A stretch of 64,000 bases of DNA from Cacajao melanocephalus (lineage: Eukaryota; Chordata; Mammalia; Primates; Pitheciidae): contig CAUYLG010051053.1 of assembly GCA_963573385.1 (NCBI GenBank), positions 57,081 through 121,080 of the forward strand, in the 5' to 3' direction. A model generated the notes under the pieces. That model saw only the letters and a list, made by a program, of their open reading frames with translations, was not told where the DNA came from and searched no databases. This document shows, in pieces, positions 39,219 through 53,052 of this stretch. The translations under genes and the position numbers were made by a program. Position 1 is the stretch's first letter, and each line of letters opens with the position of its first letter.

Positions 39219-40428
39219 CTACAAAACAGAAAAAAAATGAGTAAAAATTAATTTGTGTACTGATCATAGGCAATGTTAAAAGTACTAAGAAAAGGTTATT
39301 CATTAACATATAATTACATAGCTATCACAGTTTACAGTATTTCAACAATTCCTAGCTAAACTTTAAAATTAATAACAATCAATAATCAGCCTGTTCAAAC
39401 TCATTTTCTATTTTAGCCTAGAATTAGATATTTTAACATAAGATAGGAAAAAAATTCCTCCATATTTTAATGACTTTTTCTAAAACTTCTATAACAGATT
39501 AAAGTAATACTGTCATAAACTGAAATACCTTTATTTTTTCCAGAGAAATAAAGTTTCAAATATGGTTCACTGAGAAGTCTCAAGTACTTATATTATACAA
39601 GTTATTCAGAACCTAGATAATCAATGCTCTCAAATACATCATAATAGTCAAAACAAATATTATTTAAATTATATTTATCCAAATATGGCTGAGAGTGTAT
39701 AGTGACAAACGACACTCTGATTCATTCTTAGTATGCGGGCAGAAAATACCTGGAAACTAATTGCACAATAAATTGATCAAAAAGCAAAAATATTAGAATT
39801 ACTTGTTGAGAAACTTGATCTGAATTTCTGATACAAGGAAACATTTCTAAGTAGAGAAAGAAAACTGTATGGCAAAAAATAGTCCAAGCACTGAAAATGC
39901 TGTAGAAATAAATAATAGTATTGAATAAACTGTGATACATTCTATATAATGCAATATTAATATTGACTGTCAAAATATAGTTATTAAATTTACTCATTAA
40001 GACAAAGTTGCTTGTAATACGGTAGATTAAAAATTTGCTATTTTTTGCAGATACTGAATAAACGTAACTTATGAGTATACTAACATTCCAGAGTAAATGT
40101 ATTTCTATATTTTTAAACTTCAGAAAACTTGAATCATAATAAACAAAATAAGCCTGCTCCTTAATACAGTTCTACTATAAATTCTCAAGTAATATAATAG
40201 ATTCCTTTAACTGAGTATAGTCCCCTAATTTATGTTTTAGGCAAATACATCTGATCTTTCCAGTACTTATGATACTGTATAAATTATACTTGTCTTATAT
40301 AATTCATTAAGGTTAATTAACTTGATACCTAGATCTAAAGATAACTAGCAGAAAATCTCCCAGATTTGATGTTCCTGGAAAAGAAATCATAAGAGTTTTC
40401 ATAGAAACCAGACTGTGAAATAGATTAC
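39219..40428 (-). other. Intron 10
   Basis: A 1.2 kb AT-rich intron with no recognisable repeat or hidden exon. Confidence 0.88.
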
Positions 40429-40644
40429 CTTTTCTTTATTATCCAAAGAGGAGGAAAGTCTGGGACTTGAAGCTGAACGTGTAACACCTGCAGTATCTTT
40501 TTCTTTCTGACCCTCTTTTGATGCTGTGATTTCGGCAAGTGCACCATAACTGCCGGTCTTTCTAAGTCCTAACCTCCAAGTTGCAGGAGACTCATCTTTT
40601 CTCTCTTCTTCTTTGGGAGAAATTTTTGTAGCCGTAGTTGGAAA
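40429..40644 (-). CDS. PPP1R12A: PPP1R12A exon 10 (Ser445 and Ser472/473 sites)
   Basis: It is 216 nt, coding residues 414-485 (FPTTATKISPKEEE ... LDNKEK), phase 0 at both ends. PATWRLGLRKTGSYG carries Ser445 and VTRSASSPRL carries Ser472 and Ser473: the NUAK/14-3-3 sites and the CDK1-primed PLK1 docking site. The acceptor is aacacag, the donor gtaatc. Confidence 0.98.
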
Positions 40645-41018
40645 CTGTGTTTATTTTATTTTTTAATGAAAAGAAAAAAGAATTTTCAAAACTGATCAGT
40701 CCTTAAACTGGAAACAATAAGTTTACAGATAATATATTTTAAATTATGGTTCACAGTTTCACGATAAAACACTTTTACTAAATAGGTTAATGTCTTAGTA
40801 AAAAATGTAAAGATCTAAACATTTTAAAGAAATAGACCACCTTCCCAGGGGTTAGACTTAAGAATTAACACACTACACACTTTATATCACACAGAAACAA
40901 TATGATGCAAATACAGAAAACAGAAATGAGCACACCATAAGGACTTAAAACCATGCATCTTTGGAACCAATGTTATGTTGTAACCTAATATAAATTCTTG
41001 CACATAGAAATGCCTCAC

Positions 41019-41135
41019 CATAGATTTTTCACCCTTATTGGGCACAAGAACAATGCCAGTTTTGCGCAAGCCCTGCCTCCATGATGCAGGATCTACTGAT
41101 TCCACCACAGGCATGATAGGAGCAATGAAATCATA
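41019..41135 (-). CDS. PPP1R12A: Candidate in-frame cassette exon 9b (39 residues)
   Basis: An acceptor (attggctttag) and a donor (ATG then gtgagg) bound 117 nt, open in the phase-0 frame between exons 9 and 10. The peptide starts YDFIAPIMPVVESVD and continues PASWRQGLRKTG. That core matches PATWRLGLRKTG of exon 10 with the context at 10 of 13 positions, so it looks like a tandem exon duplication. The base after the shared Gly codes Ile in place of Ser445, so the copy lacks that phosphosite. It is not part of the 1030-residue form, whose numbering leaves no room for it. It may already be known as a splice variant. Confidence 0.62.
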
Positions 41136-42261
41136 CTAAAGCCAATTAAAATAAGACAGGTAAAGAGATAAAGATTGAAAGCATGAAAACAGAAAAGGGA
41201 AGTTATAAGCAAAAAATATTTTCTTCATTTAAAAATAATTTTGTAATAAATTAAAGCCTAATAACAGGATAATGATCCAATCTTTAAAAGTCAGTGGAAC
41301 AAGTTCTAGCTTTAGCATGAGATAATCTGAAAAAAATCTAATACACTTCTAAAGCAATTAAAGGTATATAGAATAGATAATATAGAATGTGAGTGAACAA
41401 ACTACTGCACTTTAATTTTGTTTTTAATCCATTTATATAATCTGGTTAAAAAATTTTATATCCAACACAATCAACAAAAACTAGTAACTGATATTTTCTA
41501 ATTATAATACTTAATATTTTTAACATCACAGCCTTAAATTTACCAATTTCCCCACCAAACATTAAATATTTCAACTATAATAAAAACTAATTTTATGTAC
41601 AAATATTTATGCTATTTTTAGGGCTTTCCAACAACCCTAAAAATGGATAGTTCACTTCATCAACTTCACTTCTAGAATTTACATATTCAACCAGTTAACT
41701 ACAGATTGGTGACTATAGCAACTAACTAGTTGCTACAAGGTATTAATAGGGTATTAATAGTTGTTAAAAAAAATCCTTTCTTTCATATCTACTGCCAACA
41801 TTTACTATAATTAGCAGGTTAATAGAGCTTGTTAAGCTCCCATGATGATGCTTGAGGGCCACTTCCTGGGCAAAACTGTTGTAAGATACACTTCTGGTAC
41901 TTCCAGTAATGAATTCCTATCAATAGGGTCTAAGCATTCCTCAGTTCCTGAAATGTGCACCAAAGTGCACCAGGGTATCACAACAAAATCACAGGGGCTG
42001 TGTAGAATATTTTAGAGTTTTAAGAGAAGCACAGAGACATCTTATAGACACTGCATAAACTGCCATTTTGATCACATTTGCACCAAACTACTTCAGGAGG
42101 AAACAGGTATTTCTTTTCACCAGTGGCACTCTGAAAAAAACCTACCAAACACTATGGGCTCCAATAATCAAGAACATTTAGGAACTGTAATATTCTGTGC
42201 AGTATGATAGGTATTGAGACAACTGCTTATTGATTTGTGAGATTATAGGGCTAGACTATAA

Positions 42262-42345
42262 ATGTTAGGCTTTGTGGCTCACAGATAAAATTAATATACA
42301 AATTAATGAGTGTGGCTGTACCCAATAAAACTTTAGGGACAATGA
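42262..42345 (+). mobile_element. Possible hAT/Charlie-type relic
   Basis: 'ttaatgagtgtggctgtacccaataaaacttta' resembles an internal stretch of old hAT elements. The match is short; family unsure. Confidence 0.3.
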
Positions 42346-42559
42346 AATTTTTTTGATTTTTTCTTCTCCAACCAGTTAAAACCCATTCCTTGCTATACAA
42401 AAACAGGTAGCAGACCAGGTGCCAACACCCACATTAGGTCTCCCACCTCGTCAAAAACAAACAAACAGCCTGGAAACAAATGTTTTCTCCTATGATAAAA
42501 TGGCCAGAGATCAGATAACATTCACTGTTAATGACTGAAGCTAACATTTAACAGTGTGT

Positions 42560-42670
42560 GACCCTCAGCTAAGAACTTCACATGGGTTATCCTGTTTCAA
42601 CTTCATAACCACCCAATGAAATACTACTATTACTGAATTTTAGAGTTGAGAAAAATGAGGCAGTACTATC
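42560..42670 (-). mobile_element. MIR-like SINE relic
   Basis: Diverged antisense MIR pattern: 'acttcacatgggttatcctg... ttttagagttgagaaaaatgaggc'. Confidence 0.4.
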
Positions 42671-42952
42671 TATCAATTTTGAAATGGGCATTTGTTACAC
42701 TGTAATGGCTGATACACTTCCACCTGCCCAAAATGAATCTGGATTTAAGTACTGCTTTATATGTCTAAAAGCTCCTTTTAATTTTACCTGGCACATAAAT
42801 AAACCTTTCTGAAGTACTTAACTATACCTCCTCCATGAAACTCTCTTCTTTGGCTTTTTTAAGTAGATACCATCTTGACTTTCTTTTTCTTTGGACTCTG
42901 ACCACTTGTTTTCTTGACTGGCTCTATATGTGTACTCCTTTTCTTGATTGGC

Positions 42953-42955
<3 letters not shown>

Positions 42956-42990
<35 letters not shown>
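42956..42990. repeat. (TG)n microsatellite
   Basis: About 17 uninterrupted GT units (gtgtgtg...). Confidence 0.95.
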
Positions 42991-42994
<4 letters not shown>

Positions 42995-44100
42995 AAAAGT
43001 GTTATCATAGAAGTGAAGACATTCCACAATGTGGCTCTACTTTTCCTGTTTACTTTGTATATATGCACCCTATAATCAATCAAATGGAAGAATTCATTTT
43101 TTTCTGCCAAATTATTCCATATTATCTCCACTTGCTCATATTGTTTTTCTTCTCTCCATTTCAACAAGCTATATAGACCCTTCCTCTCTCAGATGGAGTA
43201 CTACCTACTTGAAGACTTATTTAAAATGTCCTGATCCTATCACCTTAAGTCAAATATAATTTCTTTTCCTTTTAAATCATGCTACACCTATACATTTCTT
43301 TTGGAATACTTTATATGCCCACAACACATAGCAGTCTTTTGCTAAATTATTAGCTACTGCACTGAATTCAATTAACCAGCACACTTAACTCCATAAAAAT
43401 TCTGAAGTTTTACCATCAAGTAAAGAAAATACCATTTACATTTTATTGGAATGTGTACCCATACAGAGTAATAGACAATCTGTTTTAGAGATCCCAACAA
43501 TACTTATTTTGACTAGACTTATATAAACTTACTGTTAGTTAACAATTTTAAAACAAAATCAAACTAATGGTTTTATAGACAACAACTCCACAAACTGCTA
43601 CAGAAACAGTTCTTTAATTTCAGCTGAAGGATTAAAGAATTAAGGAAAGACCATTTAAAGTAAACACAGCTATCTTTCACCATAGTTACCCCGAGTTACC
43701 AAAATAAGTGAAATTTAAAACTGTTTTGTGTGCTTCCTTTTTTGTGATCTTGCCATGAACACATGTGCGCACACACATAGTTTATGTACTGGGGGAAAAG
43801 CTGGAGAACTTAAGATAACCTTGTCTAAATATCAGAAATGGAGTCATGACTGGGAACCTAAAAATAGGTAGAACTCTTTAATTGCAACACCTTTTAAGAT
43901 GCAATTAGAAATTAACAATGTGTTTAAGGAAATTTTATGTTAGGTCACTAAAGTTAGAGATAAATTTGAAAAACTTAAAAAAAAACACTAATATGCTAAA
44001 TTAAAGTAGATACAGGAGTATAAGTATCACTGAATATTACAGGTTTTAAAAGTCATACAATACTGATAAGAAGCCTCCTTCCTCATTAAAAATATTTCAA

Positions 44101-44400
44101 GCCAGATGTGCTGGCTCACACATGTAATCCTAGCACTTTGGGAGGCCAAGGCAGGTGGATCAACTGAGGTCAGGAGTTTGAGACCAACCTGGCCAACATG
44201 ATGAAACCCCATCTCTACCAAAATACAAAATTAGCTGGGTGGCGGGTGCCAGTAATCCCAACTACTCGGGAGATGGAGGCAGGAGAATCACTTGAACCTA
44301 GGAGGTGGAGTTGCAGTGAGCTGAGATGGCACCATTGCACTCCAGCCTGGGCAACAAGAGCAAAACTCCATCTCAAAACAAGACAAAACAAAACCAACAA
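44101..44400 (+). mobile_element. Alu
   Basis: Full-length plus-strand Alu, GCCAGATGTGCTGGCTCAC start, (AAAAC)-type tail. Confidence 0.93.
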
Positions 44401-44815
44401 ATCTTTCAAAATTTTTACATGATTGTTTTGAATAAAATTTAGTTACAAAACTTTAAGAACAAAGAAACAATATAATCTTCAAAGTAAGTTATAGTGCTTG
44501 AAATTGAGAATAAAATATTTTCTAAATATGCAAATTTAGAAGCGGATATTATAGTATTAGTTTAATTGCAGAATCAACAGTGATTTTGAATAAGAACTTT
44601 TACAGCAAAGAGATTATTGGCCTACTATACTAACAGAGGTTATAAAGCATTTTTTTTTTCAGTTAGGGCATTAGGTATAAATTGAGAAATAAATTGCCAT
44701 AAATGTTGGCTATACGTGAGAAAAAGAAAATTGAACACAAGAAGCTAACTGTAACCATTTGACTATAGTAGGCAAGGGATTACTTAGCCAAATACCCAAG
44801 AGAGAGAGAGCCAGT

Positions 44816-45127
<312 letters not shown>

Positions 45128-46379
45128 AGCCAGTTTCTTGCCTAGATATTCCAGGGAGATGGAATTTCGGGAACTTTTGATAATTTTACAGTCTAAACAG
45201 ATCAAAAGATGCAGGCACAAATTTAGTACTCACTGAAGAAGTATATGGGGGTTCTAGAAGTAAAATAAGCTTTAAAGCAGTTTATAGTGATGCTAGTTAC
45301 AGCATTAACAGTCTTCAAAATTTTGCAGAAAACCTGCTTTTAAAGAATTTCTTATTAAAGCATATATAATTATTATCATATGAACATGAGTTCTAACTGA
45401 ATTCAAGAAGCCCTCAGTTTTGGAATATATAAGGTAAGATAACTCATTCATATAGTTTCTCAATATTCAAACTGTGTACCAACGAAACCCACACATTTCT
45501 ACCACTAATAATTTATATTACTGCTTTCCTTGGGAAGAGTTTTAGAGATGGATTATTACTAAGAGTAGAACTTTTTTATTCTGTAGTTTATGATTTCAAA
45601 AAGATCTATATTTTGATCACCTAAAGCCAAATCTAAATGTTGGCAAGATTGACAACACAATAGAAATGCTGTGAGGATTAAAAAAAAAAAAAAATCAGTT
45701 CTTAAACTCATGCAAATAATGTCAGATGCAACAACAAAATAAGAAGTCCAAAGACAACTAAACACAGTGTACAATTCAAGTGGACCCCTGATTTTAAAAA
45801 ACTAACAGCTAGAAAGACTTGAAGGACAACTGGAAAAATCCGGGTATGTATATTTGTTATTAATAACATAAATAACAGTTAAATTTCCTAAGTGTGATTA
45901 TTCTGAGAATGAAGGATAATAGCCTTGTACTTAGGAGATACATACTGACATATTTAGGCATGAAGTGTTATGATGACTGCAATCAATTTTTAAAGGATCT
46001 GGTTGAAAAAAAAAGAATGTGTAGACAGAGAGGGAAATGAGTATGCTCATCAAAGATAAAAAAGGACTGGTGAAGAGAAATCTTTTTTTTTTTAAGAGAA
46101 ATCTTTAAAAAGAGACTAGTAGGTCAAATGTAAACAAACAAAAACCCTTAATTGTCAATTCGGGTTAAAAGAAGGATAGGTTCCAGAGAAGCCGGAAAAG
46201 GTAAAGTCTTAAAAAGATCAACACACCAGCTGGAAAACATTGCTTCACTGGAGAGAAGAGATGAGAGGGATGGAGAACAGACAGAAAACAGAAAAAGAAG
46301 AAGAAATGAAACTAACATTTTGAAAGCACACTTAGTTGAAAGCACACCCAGGCTATCTCAACCAATTCTTACAATATTA

Positions 46380-46530
46380 ACTGTATTTCTCTTTATTTTG
46401 TTTTGTTATACAAAAGGAAGATAGTAAGTAACTTGCTAAAGGTCATAACAACTAGTAAGACAGAGTAAGGAGCTCATCTCCGGTTTATCTGACCTCGGAG
46501 ATCATGCTCCTACTGGCATACCAAAGTTGC
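46380..46530 (-). mobile_element. MIR-like SINE relic
   Basis: 'agtaacttgctaaaggtcat... actagtaagacagagtaagg' follows the antisense MIR core. Confidence 0.5.
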
Positions 46531-47005
46531 CTGCCTAGTGCTTTGTACCATGAGTTCAAAAAACTTAGATTCTAGTTCTCTCATTGACTCATGGTAGTAT
46601 TTTTTGTAACTTACTTACCCATGTGTGAAATTATCAACATGCACACATCTACTTAACAGAGATAAAGGACAGAAAACCTGAGCTTCTCAAAATAAAAGTT
46701 CAATAGAAAAAAAAAAAACTAATACAATCTTTTTTAATTAAAAATTTTTATCTTTCTGCCATTTATTAACTATCAACTATATGTATTATTTGTTAAGTAC
46801 CAACTATAATATCAACAGTAATATCAATTGCAAAAAGGATAAAAAAACATGATTCAGAAGACTCATTCAACTTAGAAATACATATTTGTATTCTGAAATC
46901 TTACATATTTTTGGAACAGACTATAAAAATTCAGAATTAATGAGTTAGTCTAAGTGGTACACAAATAGAACATATGTATTTTCAGCAAATACAATTTTGG
47001 CTTAC

Positions 47006-47130
47006 CTTTTTAATAGGTGATGTAGGTGTTGCTTGACCTGATGACACAGTAGGTGTTGTAACAGCTACAGTAGCTGCTTGCGTACTAGAAGTATTGACAT
47101 TAGTTACAGAAGCCAGGGGTTTTGTCTTAT
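47006..47130 (-). CDS. PPP1R12A: PPP1R12A exon 9
   Basis: It is 125 nt: two bases ending Asp372, then residues 373-413 (KTKPLASVTN ... TPTSPIKK). It is Thr/Val/Ser-rich linker. The acceptor is tttaacag, the donor gtaagc. Residues 383 and 392 read Val and Thr where I recall Ala and Pro in human. Confidence 0.97.
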
Positions 47131-47860
47131 CTGTTAAAGACAAACAAGAGTCAAGATTCCATAGAAATTTGGTCTCAGTAGCTGGGAAAAAATCATTTTA
47201 TATTCCATTTTTGTTTAAGGTTTTGTTAACTAAGTCTTTCCCCACTGCTATTCCTTTTCACAAGTGGGTTTTTCAGGGAGCTTCTAGAATTGTCTCAATA
47301 TATATGCTGAAGTAAATAGTCCAGATAATATGAAAGACACACAACAAAGCTTCTGACAATTAAAAGCACAAATATAATCTGACTTCTGTACTTTTAAAAT
47401 GAAGAAAATAATAAGAAATTTAATTAAGATTTAAATTTGAATGCATGAATGCAATGTAACTAAAAATTTAATAATACCTAGGTAATTTTCTAACAGATAA
47501 ATAGCTATTACTACTGATGTAAATCTGATGGTTCCTCTTTAATCAAGGAAATCTAAAAGTGCTTTTGTTAATAATTACCTCACATTCCTGTCAAGCAGTA
47601 TGGTTAAATGTCCCAAAGAGTATGTCTTCACACTCCTAAAAAGTCTAAAGTTAAATGGGCACAATATCATCTTCTTGGGAAATAATCCACCTAACTGTTT
47701 AGGGAATCAATCAACAAATAAGTGTCCCCATTCTTCAAGTAGTGTGCTAGGTACTAGGTATATATCACCCAATGAAAAGACAAAATACCTTCACTTACAG
47801 TCTAGTAGGAGATATAAACAATAAATAAGATAAACCCCATGTACCACCAACCAACTTATT

Positions 47861-48147
47861 TATTTACTTTGGACAGGGTCTTGTTCTGTTGCTTAGGCTG
47901 GGGTGCAGTGGCATGATCTCGGCTCACTGCAGCCTGTTACCCGGCTCAAGAGATCCTCCTACTTCAGCCTCTTGAGTAGCTGGGACTACACGTGTGTGTG
48001 ACCAAGTCTAATAATTTTTGTATTTTTTGTAGAGCTGGGGCTTCACCATGTTGCCCAGGCTGGTCTTGAACTCGTGAGCTTAAGCCATCCTCCAGACTTG
48101 GCCTCCCAAAGTGCTGAGATTACTAGCATGAACCATAACACTGAGCC
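47861..48147 (-). mobile_element. Alu (antisense to +) with target duplication
   Basis: Minus-strand Alu between two copies of ccaacttatttt-like sequence (near 47850 and 48155). Confidence 0.9.
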
Positions 48148-48839
48148 CAACCATCCAACTTATTTTGTAAACATTATTAAGATTGTTGTAGTCTTTCTAT
48201 CAATTTGATTTCAATAAAGAACAAAAAAGTCCTAGAGAAAAAAAAAACCTAAAAGCAAAATGTACATCTCTTTCTCATTTTCTCAACTACCTTTCACATT
48301 TGTAAATTGTTTGAAAGGTAATTAAAACTTATGATTGCACTCATTTTTATCTGCTTTATGAGAAGAGAAAGAACATTGAAGAAAACTGTTTTGGCAAATA
48401 ATTTGTTTTGTAAAATTCCACAAAATAGTTATTTTATGTCAAATAGTTTCTCAAGGAAATAACCTTATAAAAAGTAGAAAGAGTAAATGGTTTGCAAATT
48501 GTCAAATTAAGCTGTAGCTCTACAGGGAAATGGCTACTTTCTCAAGCTTGCCAAATAAAGCATGATAAAGCCTAGCTAATATTAAAAGAGTGAGAGGAAA
48601 GGAACCACACAGCGTTTACATGGATTAATTTTTGAGGCAGAGTCAAATTTTCCTGGCACAACTGACCACTAGCAACAGGAAGGACAAAATTATCATAGTA
48701 CAATGCTTCAGAGGAACATTTAAAGTTAGCTCAGTGAGAAACTGAGTGGAAAGTAATTAGTATGCTTCAATTCCAAACTGTAACAAATACAATGCAACTT
48801 GATGGTAATTAGTTATATTTAATAGAATATTAGAGTTTT

Positions 48840-48960
48840 AAGAAAACGATCCAAGTCATACAGCTCGATTTTTCTCATTTTATAATCAAGGAAATTCAAC
48901 TAAAAGATATCAGAAGATTTGCTAGTTAGTGGTTAAGCTGGCCTAAGGTCTCTTGTTTGT
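48840..48960 (-). mobile_element. MIR-like SINE relic
   Basis: 'tttctcattttataatcaagg... gctagttagtggttaagctgg' is an antisense MIR pattern. Confidence 0.45.
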
Positions 48961-49260
48961 TTTAAGTAGCTCCTTGGTGTCTAACACTGAACAGTGAATT
49001 GTATACAAACAAGGGCCAATGAAGAAAAAATTTAGTTAACAAAAACCTAGAAATCTTTGAAAGAGATGCCTGGACTTCCAGTTCTTGAATTCTACATAAG
49101 TAGTAAAAGACTTGAAATTTAAGTTAGGAGATCTGAGTGCAAGTCTAGGTTTTCTTGTGTACATAGTTCAGTTTGTAATGATATACTTGACTACAGACTG
49201 AGAGCTAAGTAATGTCTCCCAGGGAGGAGATTAACTGCATAAAAATAACTTTAGGCTATA

Positions 49261-49480
49261 GGTTGAGCATGGTGGCTCATGCCTGTAATCCTGGCACTTT
49301 GGGAGGCCAAGGTGGGAGGATAGCTTGAGGACAAGAATTCAAGACTAGCCTCAGCAAAAGAGTTAACCCTACAAAAAATAAAAATAAAACTAGGTAACTA
49401 GGTGTGTGTGGTGACGTGCCTGTTGTCCCAGCTACTGGAGAAGCTGAGGAGGGAGGATCGCTTGAACCCAGGAGTTTGAG
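49261..49480 (+). mobile_element. Alu, 3'-truncated
   Basis: Plus-strand Alu that starts normally but stops after 'cttgaacccaggagtttgag', without the end of the right monomer or A tail. Confidence 0.88.
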
Positions 49481-49612
49481 AATAAGGTAAATGTGCCTCA
49501 GAAGAGAAACAGATGTATTTAATAGAATACTACACAATAGCTAAAAAATAAATTATGCAGATAAAGTTACAAAAATAGATTTATGGACAAATATAAAAAA
49601 CTTAACGTTTGA

Positions 49613-49965
<353 letters not shown>

Positions 49966-50639
49966 TATAATTGTTAAATATTACTTATGAATGCATACAT
50001 GTAAGAGTATACAAATGAGCTAGATTACAGAAAAAAACTCATGATAGTGATTGCCTTTGGGAAGGACGGAAAGGGAAGCAGACTAGGGTTGGTGGCTAAA
50101 AAAGACAACAATACTGTTTTAACTTTATTTTAAAAATTGAAGTAAATATGATCAAATGTCAGCTGTTAAAGTGTTAAGTATAGGTTGTTGGAATATGAAT
50201 GTTTATTATATTATACTTTTCTGTATCTTTAAAATTTCTCAAAACAAGGCAAAATAGAGTTTTTAACTCCATTCCTACTTTATTATTCTTAGGGAAAATT
50301 TGGGATGCTACTGTGACCAGATTCCTGGACATCTGGACCTCAGAAGCAACAGGAGCCTTTTTGAATTGCTGAGAACCCATTCACAACCTATATGTACTTA
50401 ACTTCTTTAAATACAGGTCGGGCAAAACAGAGGTGAACAATAGCCTCCAGATAATTAGAGAATAATAAATTTACAACTATACATAAGTTCCCAGCATTCA
50501 CTGAAAGATAATTTATTAGTCTGGCAGTATATAAACAAGTAGCAAATCAGTCTGAAAAATTTAAAAATTAAGTCTGATCTTATCTTATTTTACACTGCAA
50601 CGAAATTCAGTGAAAATTGCATTTATCCTTCAATTTTAC

Positions 50640-50797
50640 CTGTTTCAGCTTCTGATTCCGAGTCATCTTCCTCATCTTCTTCACTAGAGCAGCTAGACTC
50701 ATCTTTCTTTCCTTCTTCTTCTTCATCAACCTTTTCTTGTTCCAGAGATTCAATACGGGATGCATTTTTCTCTGGTTCAATAATCAATGTCTCTTTG
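50640..50797 (-). CDS. PPP1R12A: PPP1R12A exon 8 (acidic region)
   Basis: It is 158 nt: one base ending Asn319, residues 320-371 (KETLIIEPEKNASR... SESEAET) and one base of Asp372. It includes the very acidic run after Val342 (SSEEDEEDDSESE). The acceptor is tttaacag, the donor gtaaaa. Confidence 0.98.
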
Positions 50798-50945
50798 CTG
50801 TTAAAGGAAAACAATGTTCAAAAATGATTATAAACACAAAAGGTTAAAATATATTCATTCTTCCCAGATCCACAGTAATCATGACTGTGGCTATTATGCC
50901 AATTCATTCATAACAGTAACAAACATACTTGACTATTTTACTCAC

Positions 50946-51034
50946 TTTTTAAAGGTCTTCTGTGACTGATTATTGTCCATATTTGCTGTAGATTCGATTA
51001 GCGGAGATTTCTTATCCCGTTTTTCACTATGGAG
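50946..51034 (-). CDS. PPP1R12A: PPP1R12A exon 7
   Basis: It is 89 nt, coding residues 290-318 (LHSEKRDKKSPLIEST ... SQKTFK) plus two bases of Asn319. The acceptor is gtacaaag; a nearer AG (ccatag) would break the frame. The donor is gtgagt. It contains Ser299 (KKSPLIES). Confidence 0.97.
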
Positions 51035-51627
51035 CTTTGTACAAAGTTATGCAAAGGAAAATAAGAAAACTATTAAAATAATATTATTAAGACTTTAAAA
51101 TAATAACAGTAGTTTTTCAGACATTAAATAGGACAAAACAAAAAAATAAAGTATTTTTTGTTTTAACTGAAAAGGAAAGGGCTTAGATAAAGAATGAAAT
51201 GGACTAGACAATTAAAAAGCTCCATGCAGGGCTAAGATGGATTTTTACAACCTTCCAACTTTACTGAAAAAGTTGAGATCCATTAATTACTTAAGATGGC
51301 TGAGAATATTTTACTTAAAAAAACTGTTGCCTAGTGACATAAATCCTTGCTTATCTAGGACCTGCTATTGGATATATGAGATTTTATAGACTCCATCTTT
51401 TAAGTAAAACTCTCTAATGAAATTATAAAAACATATTATTCTTGAGGACATATGCATATAAGTATTCATTCACATACACATACGTACTATCATTTAGTGA
51501 AACTTAAGGATAACTTAAAATCAAAAAGTACAAAACATCACAAGAATACTTCTGTACCTGTCTCAAACTTAAAGTTATTAAGATAATTAAGTAATATAGG
51601 CAATTTTTAGACAGTCATCAAACATAC
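51035..51627 (-). other. Intron 6
   Basis: A 593-nt intron with no recognisable element. Confidence 0.88.
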
Positions 51628-51702
51628 CAGATTTTGTTTCTTTTGCAACTCTTCTAAATATCCTAAAATGTCTTCATCTGCTACATCAAAGGCTGTTTGG
51701 CC
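51628..51702 (-). CDS. PPP1R12A: PPP1R12A exon 6
   Basis: It is 75 nt, coding residues 265-289 (GQTAFDVADEDILGYL ... KKQNL), phase 0 at both ends. It completes the ankyrin domain and starts the following helix. The acceptor is acctag, the donor gtatgt. Confidence 0.97.
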
Positions 51703-51898
51703 CTAGGTAGGAAACAAGGGGGAAGGGGGTGGTGATGGTCAAAAGTCAATAAATTATAAATGCCTTCAGTAATTCTATATAAAGAAGTTGATAACATTTT
51801 TTTACAGTGGTTATAAATGATATAATAACTACTGTAAACACAACTCTAAGGAAATATAGACAAAATGTACGTGAGACAGAAGCTGAGAATATCTCCCC

Positions 51899-52440
51899 TT
51901 TTTTTTCTGGTAGCAGCTTTATTGAGATATAATTAATATACCATACAAATCACTCATTTAAAGTGTACAATTCAATGGTTTTATGGATATTCAGAGTTGT
52001 ACAACTATCACAATAATTAATTTAAAATGTTTTTATCATCCTAAGAAGAAGGAACATATCCTTTAGTAGTCTCTGTCTGCATCCAGCCCACGGCAACCAC
52101 TAATCTACTTTCTTTCTCTATAGATCTGCCTGTGCTAGACATTTCGTATAAATGGAATCATACAATATATGGTCCTTGATGGGTTTCTTTCACTCTACTT
52201 GTTCTCAACGTTCATGCATGTTATAGCATGTATCATTACTTCATTTCTTTTGATGAATATATTCCATTGTATGATATATACATTTTGCTAATCTAGTCAT
52301 CAAATGAACATTTGCATTTGCTTTTTGCCTATGATGAATAATGCTGCCATGAGCATTCCTGCACAAGTTTTTGTGTGGACACCTGTTTTCATTTTCTTTG
52401 ATATACAGCTAAGAGTGAAATTACTGGGTCATTTAACCTT
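51899..52440 (-). mobile_element. L1M-type LINE 3' end relic
   Basis: Poly-T is followed by 'tttattgagatataattaat', 'aaagtgtacaattcaatggt', 'ggcaaccactaatctacttt' and 'gagtgaaattactgggtcat', the familiar order of an old L1 3' region. The T run at left suggests minus orientation. Confidence 0.75.
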
Positions 52441-53052
52441 TTGAGGCCTATTTCTTTTTGATGACCTCCTAAAACTTAAATTCTTGGTAGAGTAATAAAA
52501 CATATGTATATGCTGTTTAGCATTTGGCCAGCCACAGTTAGTTCAGATGAACATATGTCAATCTATTTTAATTCACTGTGAAAGAGAAAATTTCAAAGAG
52601 CTGCTGACTAAACATACTAAGAATTTTTCCTGCTGTCTGCATTAGTCCTTATAATAGCCCTACTGTTACAAGTTTCCAGGATGCTTAAAAGTTCATTATT
52701 TAGAATATAGTCTTCTTTATATGCTATCCAGTATATGATCCTTTCATAGAAAAAAATTTGTTTTTAGTGACAAAATATATAATTTTGAAAGAAAGTTCAA
52801 ATTTCTTAAGAGTATTCCTATCTCCATAACAACATCAGAATGGATAGATAATAATGGCTTCTACAATCACATTAATTTTTCCATTTAAAAACAACAACCC
52901 TCAATTCTATACCAACATCAGGATGTTAACATGTATCCAGAAAGGAGCTAATTTCCAAACACTATAAAACAAACTATAAGCTAGCCAATATCTGAGCTAG
53001 TTTTTCCACTGTCTGTTAATAAAATAAAAAAGTTACTGTTTACAAAGGCTAT

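Noticed and set aside
42784..42805. 21-nt in-phase segment (KGLFMCQ) between AG and gtaaaa in intron 9
   Set aside because: No pyrimidine tract before the AG and a poor donor; expected by chance in 6 kb.
46616..46650. 30-nt segment ending in a good gtaagt donor in intron 9
   Set aside because: Its in-phase reading meets TGA after four codons.
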